Of a stretch of 64,000 nucleotides of DNA, positions 1-19,623 are shown one piece after another. The notes beneath the pieces are model-generated. The model was not told the DNA's origin and made no database searches. It saw only the letters and a program-made list of their open reading frames with translations. The position numbers and the translations under genes are program-made. Source of the DNA: Elmis aenea (Eukaryota; Arthropoda; Insecta; Coleoptera; Elmidae); assembly GCA_947652605.1 (NCBI GenBank), contig OX393578.1, positions 2,542,001 to 2,606,000 on the forward strand. Reading direction: 5' to 3'. Positions within the stretch are counted from its first letter, which is position 1; each line of letters opens with the position of its first letter.

Positions 1-898
1 ATACGAATTCGCAGCATTTACAAATAACGCCGGACCTCGATGGTTACAATCTCAGTATTAAACATGAGCAAAATATGTTTATGATGAAACCGGACAGTGC
101 CCCTTCGTTTATAATTAGCAATATTTCTGCGGCGGACATAACAAAATTAAATAACGTAAGTTTACACTCGAACATCTTTAAATATTATGAGCACTTAGGG
201 TTTATTTTTTATGTATAATAAAGGACATTATACAAGAAACTAAGGTTGACGAGAAAGAAGATAAGCAGATGAAAGTCTCGAAACGTTCTGGTCGACAACG
301 AACTGATAGAAAAGAGCAAAAAGTACATCAATGTGATACGTGTGGCAAGACGTTTAATAGAAGAGAATATTTAACCCAACACATACGAATACACACAGGC
401 AAGTAATAAAGAAATCAGTTACGAGCCAAACGGGTAAATTGTTTTTAATTGATACTAATTTGGGTGACTTTTTTAGGGGAAAAACCATATCGTTGTCATT
501 TATGCGAGAAACGATTCGTTAATTCCGGTCATCTCACAACACACATGCGCACACACACGGGGGAACGTCCCCACACTTGCAACCTATGCCCCAAGGCGTT
601 TTCCACGAGGCAAGAGTTGCAGAAACACACAATGGTTCATAACGGCGAACGGCCATTCGTTTGCAAAATGTGCGGCAAGAGATTCGGCAGTTCGAGTAAT
701 TTATATTCGCATTTGAAACACCACACGGGCGAAAAAAATTTCACCTGCGAACACTGCGGTAAAGCGTTTTATACGAAACAGGAATTGAAACAGCACCTTG
801 TTGTACATACGGGGGAAAAGGCGTTCCTTTGTGAGTATTGTAATAAGAGGTTTTCGCAAATCGCGCATTTAAGGAGACATTCCAAGCTGCACAAATGA
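1..898 (+). CDS. C2H2 zinc-finger protein, 3' part of gene
   Basis: Three exons are visible: 1-155 (open at the window edge, frame from base 3), 224-398 and 477-898 (TGA at 896-898). The phases join exactly. The first exon and the start of the second encode an acidic, finger-free linker. Six consecutive C2H2 fingers follow, each C-x2-C-x12-H-x3-H, joined by linkers of the TGEKP/TGERP/NGERP type (CDTCGKTF, CHLCEKRF, CNLCPKAF, CKMCGKRF, CEHCGKAF, CEYCNKRF). Such arrays usually bind DNA, so a nuclear transcription-factor role is the family expectation. The protein ends four residues after the sixth finger. The intron 399-476 begins GCAAGT rather than GT, inside the conserved linker codon for Gly. 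The N-terminus lies outside the window, so I cannot name the orthologue. Confidence 0.9.
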
Positions 899-3800
899 GA
901 ATGGTTTGGCGATAGTTACAATAGCAGCAGCAGTACATCACAATATATCATATCTTAGTATTAAACATTTTTACCGTATTATTTACTTAAATTTTTCCTT
1001 TATTCGATCTCTCAATCTTTTAAAAATATCTACCAATTTGACAAAAACAATAAATTTCGTTGTTTACATAACCCATCCCTGATCATTCATGTACCACAAA
1101 TATGACAGTGCTTTGATTTAAAGAAGAAATTAAATTTCAAAATAATTCCAGATCAGGTACATCGACATTTAAATTAGTCAGGTAAAAATTTTAAATCATC
1201 TCTTCTCTTATCCTCCGAACTTTACATTGTACATATTTTAAATAATTGAATTGTTTTAGATTTTAGTGGCTTCTTAGCCTTTGCCAGTATTTCTTAGTAG
1301 GTTAAGTTATTAATTTAATAGTTTTTATACACATTTGTACTTAAATGTTTCTGAATTGTATGTTATTTATTTAATTTGTGATACCCAAACAATTCGGTTT
1401 TAAAAATTGTTACTGGAAACCACATCAAGTAATGCCTGCTCAAAAACAAATCATTTAAAAGTAGTATTTAGTAGTCGAGACGTGCCAAAGTAAAAGATTA
1501 AAAGTAGATTTAATTGTATCGCGCTGAGATCTTGAAATAAAAAATAAACTTAGTAGCATTCTTTGCACATTTTTTTAAAGTAGTTTACATATATTTAATA
1601 GTAATGAACCGTGTTCGCAAGTATGTTTAAAATATTTTAAATTTAGTTGCCAGTTCCTTTATTAAAATATTATTTCAAACGAATTTCTTTACGTAATAAT
1701 TTTTGTTACAGACTTTTTTTTTAGTAGTTTAATAAAAATTAACTGATTATGTACTGTTTTGATTGATGTGGTGCTCTGGTGATAATTCGTGTATGTGCGG
1801 TACTTCTTTGTACATATTATTGATATAAATATATTTATATTTGAATTTTACTTTTATTGATAAATGTGTACCACCTCTGAAACGATTAAAATATTGTTAT
1901 ATTTTAATGTTGACAAATATTGGCTGACACCTCACGAAATGTGTTTTAAATCTTCGTTCTGTAATTCGTTGATGTAAATGTTGGTACGTTAATAATTAAA
2001 TTAAAAATAGAAACGGTCTTTTAAATAAGACATATTTATTACAGATCATTCAGTTACATATCTTAATATAATTTCATATTTATTTATATATTTATAGATA
2101 CGAGATTCATTTCAGACTGTTTTTTGAAAACAGCTCGTGCAATGAACCCCACATTATATTCACATATACAATGTTGGCAAAACAATAAACAAATTAAACA
2201 AAAGAATACTGCTTAGATCAGCTCACAAAGATTAGTTCATTCATACTTGCACTCCTCCCATAGTTCTGGTTACCTATAGAGAATTGCTTTTGTCCGCACT
2301 TGTGCATGAACCCGCCGCGGGAAGCTTCTGAAGTCTCCCGCGGCCGGGCGTTGACAGTGTATTTGTATATCATCGGTATATTACTACGTCTATGTGTTCG
2401 CATAATTAGAAACAACAAGTTTTCCGTACAAAAGTGATGAGGGCAATACGATGACTAAATGAGGATCAACACATCTTGCTAATGGTCGTATATTACACAG
2501 CGAAATTAGGTTTAAGCTCTAAACGCAAGTAAAAAGATTTATACAAAATAAACGGTCGCTTATGCAGGGGGATATGGATGAATTCTACCAACAATACACC
2601 GATAAAACACAACCTGTCAAATTTACAGATATAAATATGTATAATTTATCAACAAATATAACATTCAGTAAACTTTAATAGACCCAAAGACGCAGTTCAC
2701 TGTCTGATGATGATCTACGTACTTGGGTATATATAGACTAGCGGCACATATATATTATTAATAATCAGTTACTACCAAACTAATAAAAGCATGAAATTTG
2801 TCAGAGTGGTGACTCTGCCTAACAAAGTTCATAAACTGAGGTATTTACGAACACATAAATGACGAGAAACTTACACAAGTTTAAAAACGTTGTCAACATT
2901 TAATTATTAAATTTTTAAGGCCTACGTTAGTGCTGCGACTAGATTTAAAACATTGTTAAGCAGTATCATGTCTTAAAAAACCTAAATCGTAAAATTCAAT
3001 ATTGACTACTACTTTATAGTTTAATCTACAACAGCTGATGCTGCGTTAGCAATTGTTTAAAATCCTTGTTTGGTGCGATCTTTTGTTTTACTAGTAAATA
3101 ACGTTTAAAATAATTTTTTAAATTAGGGATACCTCATTTTATGAACCTCTTTCTATACACTTAGCTAGATTCACACTCTTTGCTTGTGCTTCTACAGATT
3201 GTAAAAATAAAAGGTCTCCATCGCTTAAATCTATTTGTAGCTTACGTAAATATATACTGACAGCAAAAAGATTAAAGTAAAGACGTTTTTTAAACATGAT
3301 AACATGCTTAACAAATTTTGAGTCATGTTTGTAGACTTTTCTTACGTCATTCTAACAAAACTATCGTATAATTTTGGACAGAATGTTCATCGATAAACGG
3401 TAAATTAATTAACAGTACAGTAGCGGCAACGCAACAATATATACATGGCAAAATTTCTTTTACATAAATCGATTTGGAAATTTTCAAAAATATTTAAACC
3501 AATATCTGCATCAAACTATCTAATTATAATCATAAAACTACAACAATTGTTCCTCTTGATCAAGAAATCACAAGTTATTTGGTTCGCATTTGTTTTTAAC
3601 AAACTTTAAGATTTTTTTTTTAAAACGACAAAATAAACGTATTTTTAAAACATTTAACAGTAGCACCATAAAGAACATATATACAGCGTTAATTGACATG
3701 CATACTTGAAGTTTACTAAATACCAATAGTATTCTATTTCGGGTTTTTAAAAGTTTTTAATTACACATCGATCGACTTAACGTATCTAGAGTACACATTT

Positions 3801-6145
3801 AATTAGCAAATTACTACATTAGAATTCATGTATAGGACGTGCATAAATTTTTTAATACAACACACTTCTCTTTAACATAAGTTTTTCAAATAATTATTCA
3901 ATTCACTTCCTTTTCTATTATTAACGTGATTAAAAATTAAAAATGTAAAATATGTTCTCATGTGAAACATGCCTTAACAAATGCAATTCTAAAACATTAC
4001 TGCAAAATCATGTGGTAGTTACACTCTAAAACATTTGAATATAATTTGTTTCTCAGTGATGTTGTTTTGATACCTCTATTGTTTTTAGAGATAAATAACT
4101 GACAGTGTGATGTTTGAAACAATTGAATCTCTATACATTTTTTTGTGATGATACATGCAAAACATTTTTCATTTAAACTAACGTTTTACAATTGTAATGG
4201 AATGAAAATGTAATAATAATAACCAAACAACTCTCTTTTTTGAGTCAAAATTTGGTTTATCGCATGTTACAACTTGGCAAAGTAAAATTCGCTTGATTAT
4301 GAAAGACGAAACTTAACACTGAATTTTTTTTTCCAGTTGCACATTAATGTTGTGTAGTGTAAATTTTTGGAGATCTTTTAAGTTCTTAAACTGAATTTTT
4401 CGTCTGCAAAACTGCAAGTTATACTCAAGTTGTCAGCAAAACAGAATCAAATGTAATGTTGCATAAAACTTTTGAACATTTTTGTGTCAAATCTGCCTAG
4501 GAAGTGTTGAATTGCGACAAACCCATTCCATGTTCTTCGTCGTTCATCTGATTTGCATCGTATTTAATAATAGTTTTCCACAAAATGTTCACATTTTAAT
4601 TATAATAAATCAAATACAATAGATATCAGATTAAAATTATATAATATGTTTACAACCAAGTATATTATATACAATTTTAAAATAAATCTATCATCTCAAA
4701 TATACTTTAAACTTAAAAACTTTTTTAAAGCTATTCAAATTGTACTCTATTCTGAACAAAAGCTAATCGTTTTGTCAAACGTTAAGTCATACTATAACAT
4801 TTAAAAATATACCTTTTTAAACGCTTAAAATTCATTGGTACTATGACTAAAAAGTTCTTATATTTACTTGCTGATCACTGTAATTTATAAAACAAAAAAC
4901 ATCGTTAAACAAAAAAAGATATATTTAATACATTTTACATGCGATGCATGATAATGACGCCAAGAAAACTCTACCGTTCATGACTGTACAGTTACAGATA
5001 GATATCTGCTAAAGCATTATTGCCCTAAACGTCTAAAATACAAGAAATAAATAGAGAAATTTGCTATTATTAACTCGTGATAATATACAAAATCTAGAAT
5101 AGTAGAATTAAAATCAACATAATAAAATTTATAAAATCAAAAAGAATTAACATTAAATAAGATCAAATATGCAATATAATGTATACGTACGGATATAAAC
5201 AAATAAACATTAAAATTAATTCAATCACAAAAACGTTAAGAGATTACATTAAAATCAACTATTAACATGTAATTAAAATATTAAATCTATTATCTAGTAC
5301 CAATTAAGAAATCATTAATATTTCACACACAAATATAATACAAATAAAATACATGAAACTTTTCGTGAAAATGAAATGCCGTAATCACTTTTTATATATT
5401 ATATAAAATACGAATGCGAAGAAATTAAATATATTATGCTCACGAAACATTCAAAATGCTAACTGCAGTTGTGTATTTGATAAATCCATTAATGACGCAC
5501 GATAAATGTTCTCATCATTCGAACGGGAATTCAATCTGAGACGTAAATAATACTTGAAGCGTGAAATTTAATCAACATAAAACAATCGACAGGTTTTAAT
5601 TTTTCACCTTTGTTGTTTTTAGTGGTTTTGTGAATCATTTAAAATCGTCATATCCTGTTGTACAAAGCTGCGTGTGCATTGTGCAGCGGGACTTGAAGTT
5701 TTAATTTTAAATCGATCTATAGTGGTAAAAGTTTCAATTAATGCTACTGAAAAAATAAGAACCGATACAGAAACAAAATCGTGCCAATTTATCAAATGCA
5801 CCTAACATAGAGATATTTAAAATGTAACCAAACAACGTTACCCTTAATTGACAGTCGCTTGTTTCTTGCCGGTTAAAATATAGTTGTTACGCACTAGAGT
5901 TTCATTAATAGCAGTTTATTACATATGCGTTGTATCGTTTGGTCCTACGGTTGTCGTGTTTGTACGTTAAAATAATAAATATTCACACAAGAAACGTCGC
6001 GACGGTCAAGTTAGAGAGGAATTAACCTTCTCCTAATAAATTTCTTTCATAGTGATAAAGCTTTAACAAACATAACAGAATTAAACATACGTGTTAGTAA
6101 AAAAGCGTTGGAGACAAAGCGGCTACTATAAGATGAAGTGGGCGG
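899..6145. other. Non-coding spacer and probable 3' UTRs
   Basis: No convincing coding sequence on either strand. The stretch is very AT-rich with many stop codons in all frames. The left part is the 3' UTR of the zinc-finger gene. The right part lies downstream of the G alpha-s stop on the minus strand and may be a long 3' UTR; an AATAAA on the minus strand at about 2037-2042 is one possible end. I see no RNA gene or obvious transposon here. Confidence 0.5.
1536..1541 (+). terminator. Candidate poly(A) signal of the zinc-finger gene
   Basis: AATAAA lies about 640 bases after the stop codon. Another AATAAA occurs near 1048. Either could end the transcript; no cleavage site can be proved from sequence alone. 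Confidence 0.35.
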
Positions 6146-11937
<5,792 letters not shown>

Positions 11938-14900
11938 TGCCGCCAGGGACGACCACCAACAACCGGCGCCCTTCTCGGCGGCCCCAGGGCCGCACTCTGG
12001 GCCCGTCGCCACCGTGGTTGACGTCGTGTCCGCCACACTCACTTTCGTCTCATCCAGCTTACTCAATGAACTACTACTTATTCTCGGCCATCGTAAACAG
12101 TCTTCACAACTGCGGTGCACTACAAAGACTCATGGTTGGTTCTCTGTTGACATATGTCAGGAAGGTTAGGTGCGCGTTTGGCCCCGAAAGGCCACCGAAC
12201 GTCAATTAATAGTAGAATATTATCACAGCACTACACACTTTGGATTCGATTTGGCGGCCGAGAACACAGAGCTCCGCTAAAATTTAAAATACCCGATAAA
12301 AATGGCTCCGCGCATACCCAACTATGTATAGATATTCACACACGGACAAGTTATTTATAAATTACGAAAATCAAAAATAGCCTAGACTAGCATGGAAGAT
12401 GCATTACTCGCTCATAACACACAAAAGTCTATTTAAAAATAGAACTCGGACGATTTTTTCATACAGTTTTATCGTTGATACTCTGTCGGTGCTCACAAAA
12501 ACTACTTGATACACCCTGACAGTAAATCGAATTCACCGCTACTTTTACATGTACAGCTTCACTGGGGCACTTCAAAACATTAGCGGTACTGCGGGCGGAT
12601 GTAAAATAGCGACTGCGGGGGTGTTAACACTCGTCACTGTACCCCTTTCGCGAGATTTCGCGACCCCTGATGACAGCAGACAGGTGAATCTAACATGTCG
12701 GATAAAACTAACTTTCGAATTTCGCCAGATGTGGCGCTAAGGGCGCCACGAGCGCATGTGTATATTACACACTCAACTCAATTCAAATTTGAACCACAAA
12801 TCTTACAATCAAAGTCGATCGTGCGAATAAAAGTCGTCAATTAATGAGGAATAATATATTTTCAAGAATCATCCAGTAAACATAGCTATGCTCTATAGAA
12901 ACAATGAAAGTTAAGTACAGACTAGACGTTTGTCGATGCATAGCATCGTAACTAACAGCAGTCCATTACATGGGTTCTACAAGCTATGAACATAATATGT
13001 ACAATATTACTCATTCTATCATCAAACAAATATATTAATGAGATTCGATTAAATGGAACAGCAATATTCGAGCCTCCTGACTCAATAACATTTCACACAC
13101 GAAAATTTCGATTTAACATTTACACAGTACTATTTCCGAAATTATTTTTTAAACAAGTGGAGATAGTTATTACTGCTAATATTAATTAATAATCGCTAAA
13201 TTAATCATTGTAAGCATTAGACAGCAGCCTATTTCGGCATGTTACAATGTATAATGAAATTTTAAAAAACATCATGCACCTTTTAAAAACATCACTCTTG
13301 CAATAAACCATAAATTAAAGTGACAATGTACTTCGAAAAAAACAAAAGAATGTCCCAAATATACACATACACACACTTTAATTTCGATAACTTTTATCCA
13401 ACTTAATAAATTTGTAAGTAAAATAATGAAACAAACGAGCAACTATCAGTAAACAAATGAAGCCAGTTTTTATCGATAAACTTCTTATATTATTGATAAA
13501 ATATTTTAAATTCTTTGGCAAAGGTCGCTTGTTATCAAACAACTGGTATTTAATTCATGTACTTCAACATTTCATAATTATTTTAAATATTGTGGTGTAA
13601 ACAATATTTTTAGTAAATATGCGTATTGTTCCAATTAACAAGTGTTGATTATTGGTATATTTAAATTGATTGTAAAAACATATGTGTATGTATTGCTGGT
13701 TTACCCTAAAAATATTTTTTGCTTTTATGTCTTAATTATTTCGTTTTGTTGAAAAAGTGATTATTTTTTACAGTTATCGTATGCATGATTATTGATTAAA
13801 GCTTCCTAAAACTAAAAACTTGTTAATCCACAAGCTCCGTAAACGTTTGTTTGATGTCCCCCAAGTGTCAAATAGTACACTGTAATTAATACGTCAATTT
13901 TTGCAATTAAAACAAAACACTTGCCATTATTTACTGGAACACCGTGTGTTTATTCAATTCTTTTTTTATTATTTTAATCAGAAATACATTTTTTTCGGCA
14001 ATGAAGACACCAAACCAACATCTACAGAGCTCGATTAAAACAAGCAAAAACAATAATGACTACAATCGTGTCTAAAGATTTTTTTAAAGCTTTTTGAGTC
14101 ATAAAACGACTGTTGCTTATGGTTTTGACTAGAATAAAATAAATTGCTGATTAGACAGACAGATCATGTTGTAGAAAATACAAGTTCCAATACGTTTTGG
14201 GCCTTAAATAATGTTCGATCGACGAAACACATCCAATTTAGGATCATTTTTGAACGTACATGTACTTGAGAATTAATATAAGTTATATATTGTAACATGC
14301 CTTTTGAAATTCAGTGTAAAATAAGCATTATATTAACAGAAAAGTAATAATTAAATACAAAAGTAACACAAAGCTATATTGTCCTCACACGAAATCGGCA
14401 ATAATGTTTAATAGAAAATAATCACAGTGGTGTACATTTATTGTTAAATATTTTTTTCAAAATTCCTTTTTGAAGTATATACGAACTAAAAATTAGCCAC
14501 ATATGTACGAACAAAATTAAATATCATTGTAATGAATAAATTTTTTAAATCTTCAAATAAGTTAATTTTTACAGTAGGCCAAGTCTAAGGCTAAAATGTT
14601 GGAATTAATTTTATGAAAAAAAGTGTTGTGTAAAAATTTTTGGATTGATTGTTGGTTGATTTTTGTCCTCTGCATTTTATAAACATCAATTTCTATCAAA
14701 AATTTGTAGTGTACCATTTGATTGTAACATTTTTAGAATCAAAGTTAGTACAAATGAATTGAAAATTCCTTTGGTAATAAAATTGAATTTTTATTATTGG
14801 TAAAAACTGCTTCGTTTATTTTGATTATCTAATTAAACAATTTTTATGGAAGATTCTGAGACAATTTCATACAATACAATAAATATATACCACATTTTAA

Positions 14901-15119
14901 TTCAAAATCGGTCAAAGTTAGTGTTTTTTAAACTTAACAATAAATTTTTGATTAAAATTCCAGATCGCTGTAACAATATTTTTTATAGTATGCAACACTA
15001 ACTTCGACCGAACAAATTTTAACCTCAGTACGTTTAATAATTTGCTCACGAACGGTATAAAAAATCAGTACAAAAAAATGTAGGAATGTGTATAACAATA
15101 ATTCGAAATAAAATCAGAT
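11938..15119. other. G alpha-s upstream region and FAM110 3' flank
   Basis: No supported coding sequence. About 11940-12270 is relatively GC-rich (5' UTR and promoter area of G alpha-s), including an AGGTTAGG motif near 12167. From about 13200 to 15119 the DNA is AT-rich and lies downstream of the FAM110 stop, so part is probably its 3' UTR. Confidence 0.5.
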
Positions 15120-17668
15120 TCATGACAATTGTGACTTCCGACAATTACACAGCCATTTAATAATGCGAGCGTTACGTTCGACGATCGAAGGTGGTTCGCT
15201 AGGTCTAAATGACGAGGGACAATAATCTATGTTATCGAGGGGCCTACAAGAATCTACAGTAGATACATCGGAAAAGAACACAGGACTCGAAGATCTGCTA
15301 TTACTGAGCATATCTTCGTAGCTATCACTTGTCAACCCTAGTTGTTCGAAAAATTGCTCTAGATGACTAACAGGTGGTTCCGGCGGACGCCAGTAACGAT
15401 CACTAATATCAGACTTTGAACGCAATATCGGGCGATCTTTTTTATATCGTAAACACTTTTGTCGTTTGAAGGTAGACGTCGGCGGATAGCCTTGTCTCGC
15501 GATTCTACAGTCTTGGTCCTGACAACAGTAGTATGAACTGCCCCCACTGTGTTGTGTGCTAGAGCCAGAATCTCTTCGAGTATCCTGTAATCAGAATCGT
15601 GTAAATAATTAAAAATCAACATTTTTCAAACACCTAATTATACTAGACAGTAGATACCTTCACCATTTTTTAAAGCAGCACCTTAAAATGTAGTAAACAA
15701 AAAGGCATTTAACAGCGTGATATTCGTTACGGCTTTTCACACAAAAAAATTCAAAATTCACGGAAAATTTCGCCACAATTAATTTTTTTCAGCACCGAGT
15801 TAGTTTATAATTTAAAATCAAATGTAACCATACAGTGTAGGTACTTTTAAATTCTTAATTTTGTAAACCAAACACAATTTTGTCTGAGTTTAGTAAGTTA
15901 TTATTATGCAACGGAATCTCCATTAAATGCAACTTCACATGAAATAAAAGCACGTTGTATTATTTTTATCCCTAAGGTCAAAACAAATGAATTGACCCGT
16001 GACAAGTGAAAATACCATCAATATCACTTAATTAGGCAGATGTTTTGATATGGGCAGCAATAAAAATATGATATATGTATTTTAAACGACTTAACAATAA
16101 ATTTGTGTGTAAATCTTTTATTTTAAACAACGAAGATTAATATATGTTGGAATTGGATGTACTAAACGAGCTTGCAGTGATTTAAAATGAAAAATATACA
16201 GGGTGTGTATAAATTGGTGGGTAATTTTAAAGTGGGTTTGTTCCTTGCATAACCGAATTTTTGTTCAGACATTTTCAAAAAGTATTGTACCGGATAAACA
16301 AAGCTAAAAGTCACAACTTAATCTGTTTTTTTATCTTTTTTAACCACGCTGTATGTGTATATGTTATAGATTGCTTTAAAATTTTGTACCTTACCTGTCT
16401 TGGTGGTGGAGGAGGTTCACTTCTTTGAGTATAATGGCCACTGGAGCCCCCGCTATCCCTATTCGAAAGACTTTTGTTGCTGCTCTTATTTGAACTCGGC
16501 TCTGCTCTACAATGTAAGTCGGGTAAACTTTTGTGACATCGCTGTGCGTACTCTGCAGGAGGACTGAGTGGCGCCATGTGTTCGACACTCAATTCCTCGG
16601 CACTGTCGCAGTCCAAAAGTTGCCTTAATTTATTTTGTAAGAGATCGCTGCTCGCCGTATGAACAGAACGTCGATGGGACAGAGGTGGTAACGATCTCGA
16701 CGGCGAAACTGCCATATCTATTACAACCAAAATCAAAACGATCAATGAGCTTAAACGAAAAATATACTAGATCCGCGTCATATTCTTTAATATCGCATTA
16801 ATAATTAAAGTTATAATCCAAAGAGTTTTTGCATTTTTTTGACCTAACTGTTTTGCATAGCAATAGCACGAATAAATAATATAGGACTTGAAATTTTTAA
16901 TGCATCAGGAATTTTTTCTTATCAAAATTATTGAAGAATTTCAACAACATAAGCAGTGTTTATGATGAGCTTGCAGTTGGGAAAAATTATTATCAGGCCA
17001 CTAGTTTAATGCTGTTCTAGCATGTGCTTACAATTAATTTTATTTCCATTAGATTTTTACTTATCAAGTTACTTGTTTTTTTGAAGTTTTTTTGCTTCTT
17101 AATCAGAAAATGTCTGCAACTAACTTGAAACGTTTTTTTTTTTTTAAATAAATAAGGACACTTTGGCAATGCAATGTAATTTAAAGTCACTTTGAAGGAG
17201 ATTTAATAATAATAATTAAATTATTGCTAATGTCTGTGCCTAGAGCATTGCATATGATTACGAAATCGTACAATTCTTCCACAGTCATTTCAAAATTTCC
17301 TCATGTCCTCATCATACCTTCATTATTTGATGCGCCGTATGATGTTATCTGTTTTATAATCCGTGCTTATTCTAATTAAAATAATTATGGAAATTTATCA
17401 AAGCAATAAGTCACTTACATTGTGGAAGTGTGGTTGGTCTAAAGCTGGTACTTTGCCCAGTTACGTTAACTGATTTACTTCTAGTATAATTAACATATCC
17501 AACAGCGAAAGTTGGTGTCGGTCTAGCAGGTTGAGCTTGTGTTGTATCACGCACTATTTCAGACTTAACATAAAAGGGTTTGCTCTCAGCCAACAGTTCG
17601 ACTGCTGATTTGCGTTTTGAACGCATGCTCTGAGATTTTGTTAACGTTGGATACATCATTGTAGTCAT
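15120..17668 (-). CDS. Fam110: FAM110 family protein
   Basis: Three exons join in phase: 17419-17668, 16395-16717 and 15120-15584, giving 345 aa from the ATG at 17668. Family hallmarks are all present: near the N-terminus RKSAVELLAESKPFYVKSE; in the last exon RSKSDISDRYW followed by a LEQFFEQLGL segment; and at the C-terminus IVERNARIIKWLCNCRKS, the most conserved FAM110 block. The middle is Ser/Pro-rich and low complexity. Vertebrate members associate with centrosomes and spindle poles; transferring this role to the insect protein is inference. Introns are about 0.7-0.8 kb. A further upstream coding exon at 17941-17974 is possible and would add 22 residues, making 367 aa (see finding). Confidence 0.9.
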
Positions 17669-19623
17669 ATTAACGAATCTTAATAAAGGCAGTGGAGATT
17701 CTCAGGAATTCGTATTCATGTTTTTAAAGTTTGTGCATTGTATTTGATTTACGATGAGATTCCATATTATTATCTTGAAAGCCTGTTTGCAGAAACGACT
17801 AATGATTAGTTGAACAACATGTTTAACAAATATTGCAATAGACAAATACTGAAGAGCTCATGCAGCAAAATATTTATCAACAACAATAGATAAAGATCAT
17901 TAGAATAATTACAATAATAAAAGTATAAATTGGAACTTACGTATTGGGCATAAAGTAGCATTCGTATTAACCATTATAAATTCATGGGATTGAAATGTTT
18001 TGATTATCACATACTTGTTAATTAATTGATTAAAGACACAATTGTGTGAACTGCACTACTGACCGACTGCCAGCAGCCATTTCTAATTTAGACAGCTGAT
18101 TGCGTGTCACAAGCATGCGCAATTAATTTTATTAATAACTTATCACAGATGGCATTATTTTGACAACATGGGAACATGGTAACTGTAATGCATGGTTCGC
18201 TTACCCGATACCAAAGGCGTATCTCATAATGGCCATGAGGGACATTGCAATTTTCCGAAGGATATTTCATCCCATTTCTTTATTACAAACCAACAGTAAT
18301 CTAAAATTAACAGTTGTAGCTATTATTTTTTTTATAAGATTGCTGTTTTGCTTAAATCACCTGTTACAGTTTGACAGCTCACCTGTCAAAGTTTGACAAC
18401 TGTCACAGACTGATTCTTATATTTTATCAAATTTCAAAGGAGGCCACATCTCCAATTTTAATGCAAAACTAACCAGATTGAGTTTGTTATAAAGAAACGG
18501 AACGAACTGTGCTTATGTTGAAATTGATATTCTATTAAGAGTTCTTGTCCTAACAGTGCGTTGATAAGTTTTAAACAACCCAGTAAATAGAATCATTGCT
18601 TTGCTAACAACTGTTAGCAAATGAACGCTATAAAAAAAAAAAATAGAAACCCACAAAAACTGTCAAAAATGGTTTATATTTACAACTTTCATGTTGTACA
18701 AAAATACATAAAACTGTATTTAAATAAGCATATAATCTTATATCTTTGATTTTATACAAAATCATACAAAAATTGCACATGAGGAACATGTCTTACAACA
18801 AAAATGTCAAAACGAGTAACTTTATCAGTCTACTATACAATAAAATAAATATTCTTAAAGTAAGTCTAAGCAAGATCGATCATATGCGAATCATTTTTTG
18901 AAAAACTAAATACAGCTAAACTAAAAATAAAATCACTTTACAACGCTAAACGTATACAGTTTTGTAACAGTTAATACATGGCTTACGATTATGAACCATA
19001 AAAAACAAAAGATGCACACACGCAAACTAATTCAAAAACAACTGAAAAATTCAGCTTAAAAATATTTTTAAAAAAATACCATGCACGGTTTTCCTAAATA
19101 CAGTCGTAAGTGAATATCAAAATAAATTTAACAACAATATATAAACATAAAATTTAACATGATATTAAGCAATTTTTGAATTCACCAAACTCTTGTTTAG
19201 AACTTTTAATTTTTAATTAAACCATTGTCATTAATACAAATAATGTGTTATTGTTAAATAATGACAGGTGAATCAGTATATTATTTTCATAATAACATTT
19301 GTAATTCATATTGTAACATGTATTAATCTGTTACAATATTAACTAGAATGCAAAGATTCGTTACAAGAATTATATAAAATGATTTTGAAACTTTTTTCTT
19401 AATTAAATTAACAAATTTTTAATTCAAATATTAATGGTACAAATAATATAAATCTTTATAGTAACAGATTAGATTAAATACTTAACCAAGATATATTCAG
19501 AAGTAACCAATTTATAAATACACAAAAGAAAAATTCATTGCATCCATAGTTTTCAGTATTTAGAACACGTCAGTCTCTCCAATATGTACTAATAATAATA
19601 AAACACAGTTGTGCAACAACTTG
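17669..19623. other. Upstream region of FAM110 and 3' flank of the zinc-finger gene
   Basis: No firm coding sequence, apart from a possible first FAM110 exon at 17941-17974. Around 18365-18410 there is a cluster of TTTGACAG/CTGTCAAA-type motifs. 18640-19620 is AT-rich and probably the 3' UTR of the minus-strand gene that ends at 19624. Confidence 0.45.

Noticed and set aside
11938..12120. In-frame 61-codon extension upstream of G alpha-s, resembling a long isoform
   Set aside because: The frame is open but has no ATG before a TGA just upstream; it begins only with GTG. The GC-rich composition explains the openness.
16196..16352. TACAGGGTGTGTATAAATTGG end with a possible partner CCACGCTGTA
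   Set aside because: The right end is too divergent to call a complete MITE; at most a relic in a FAM110 intron.
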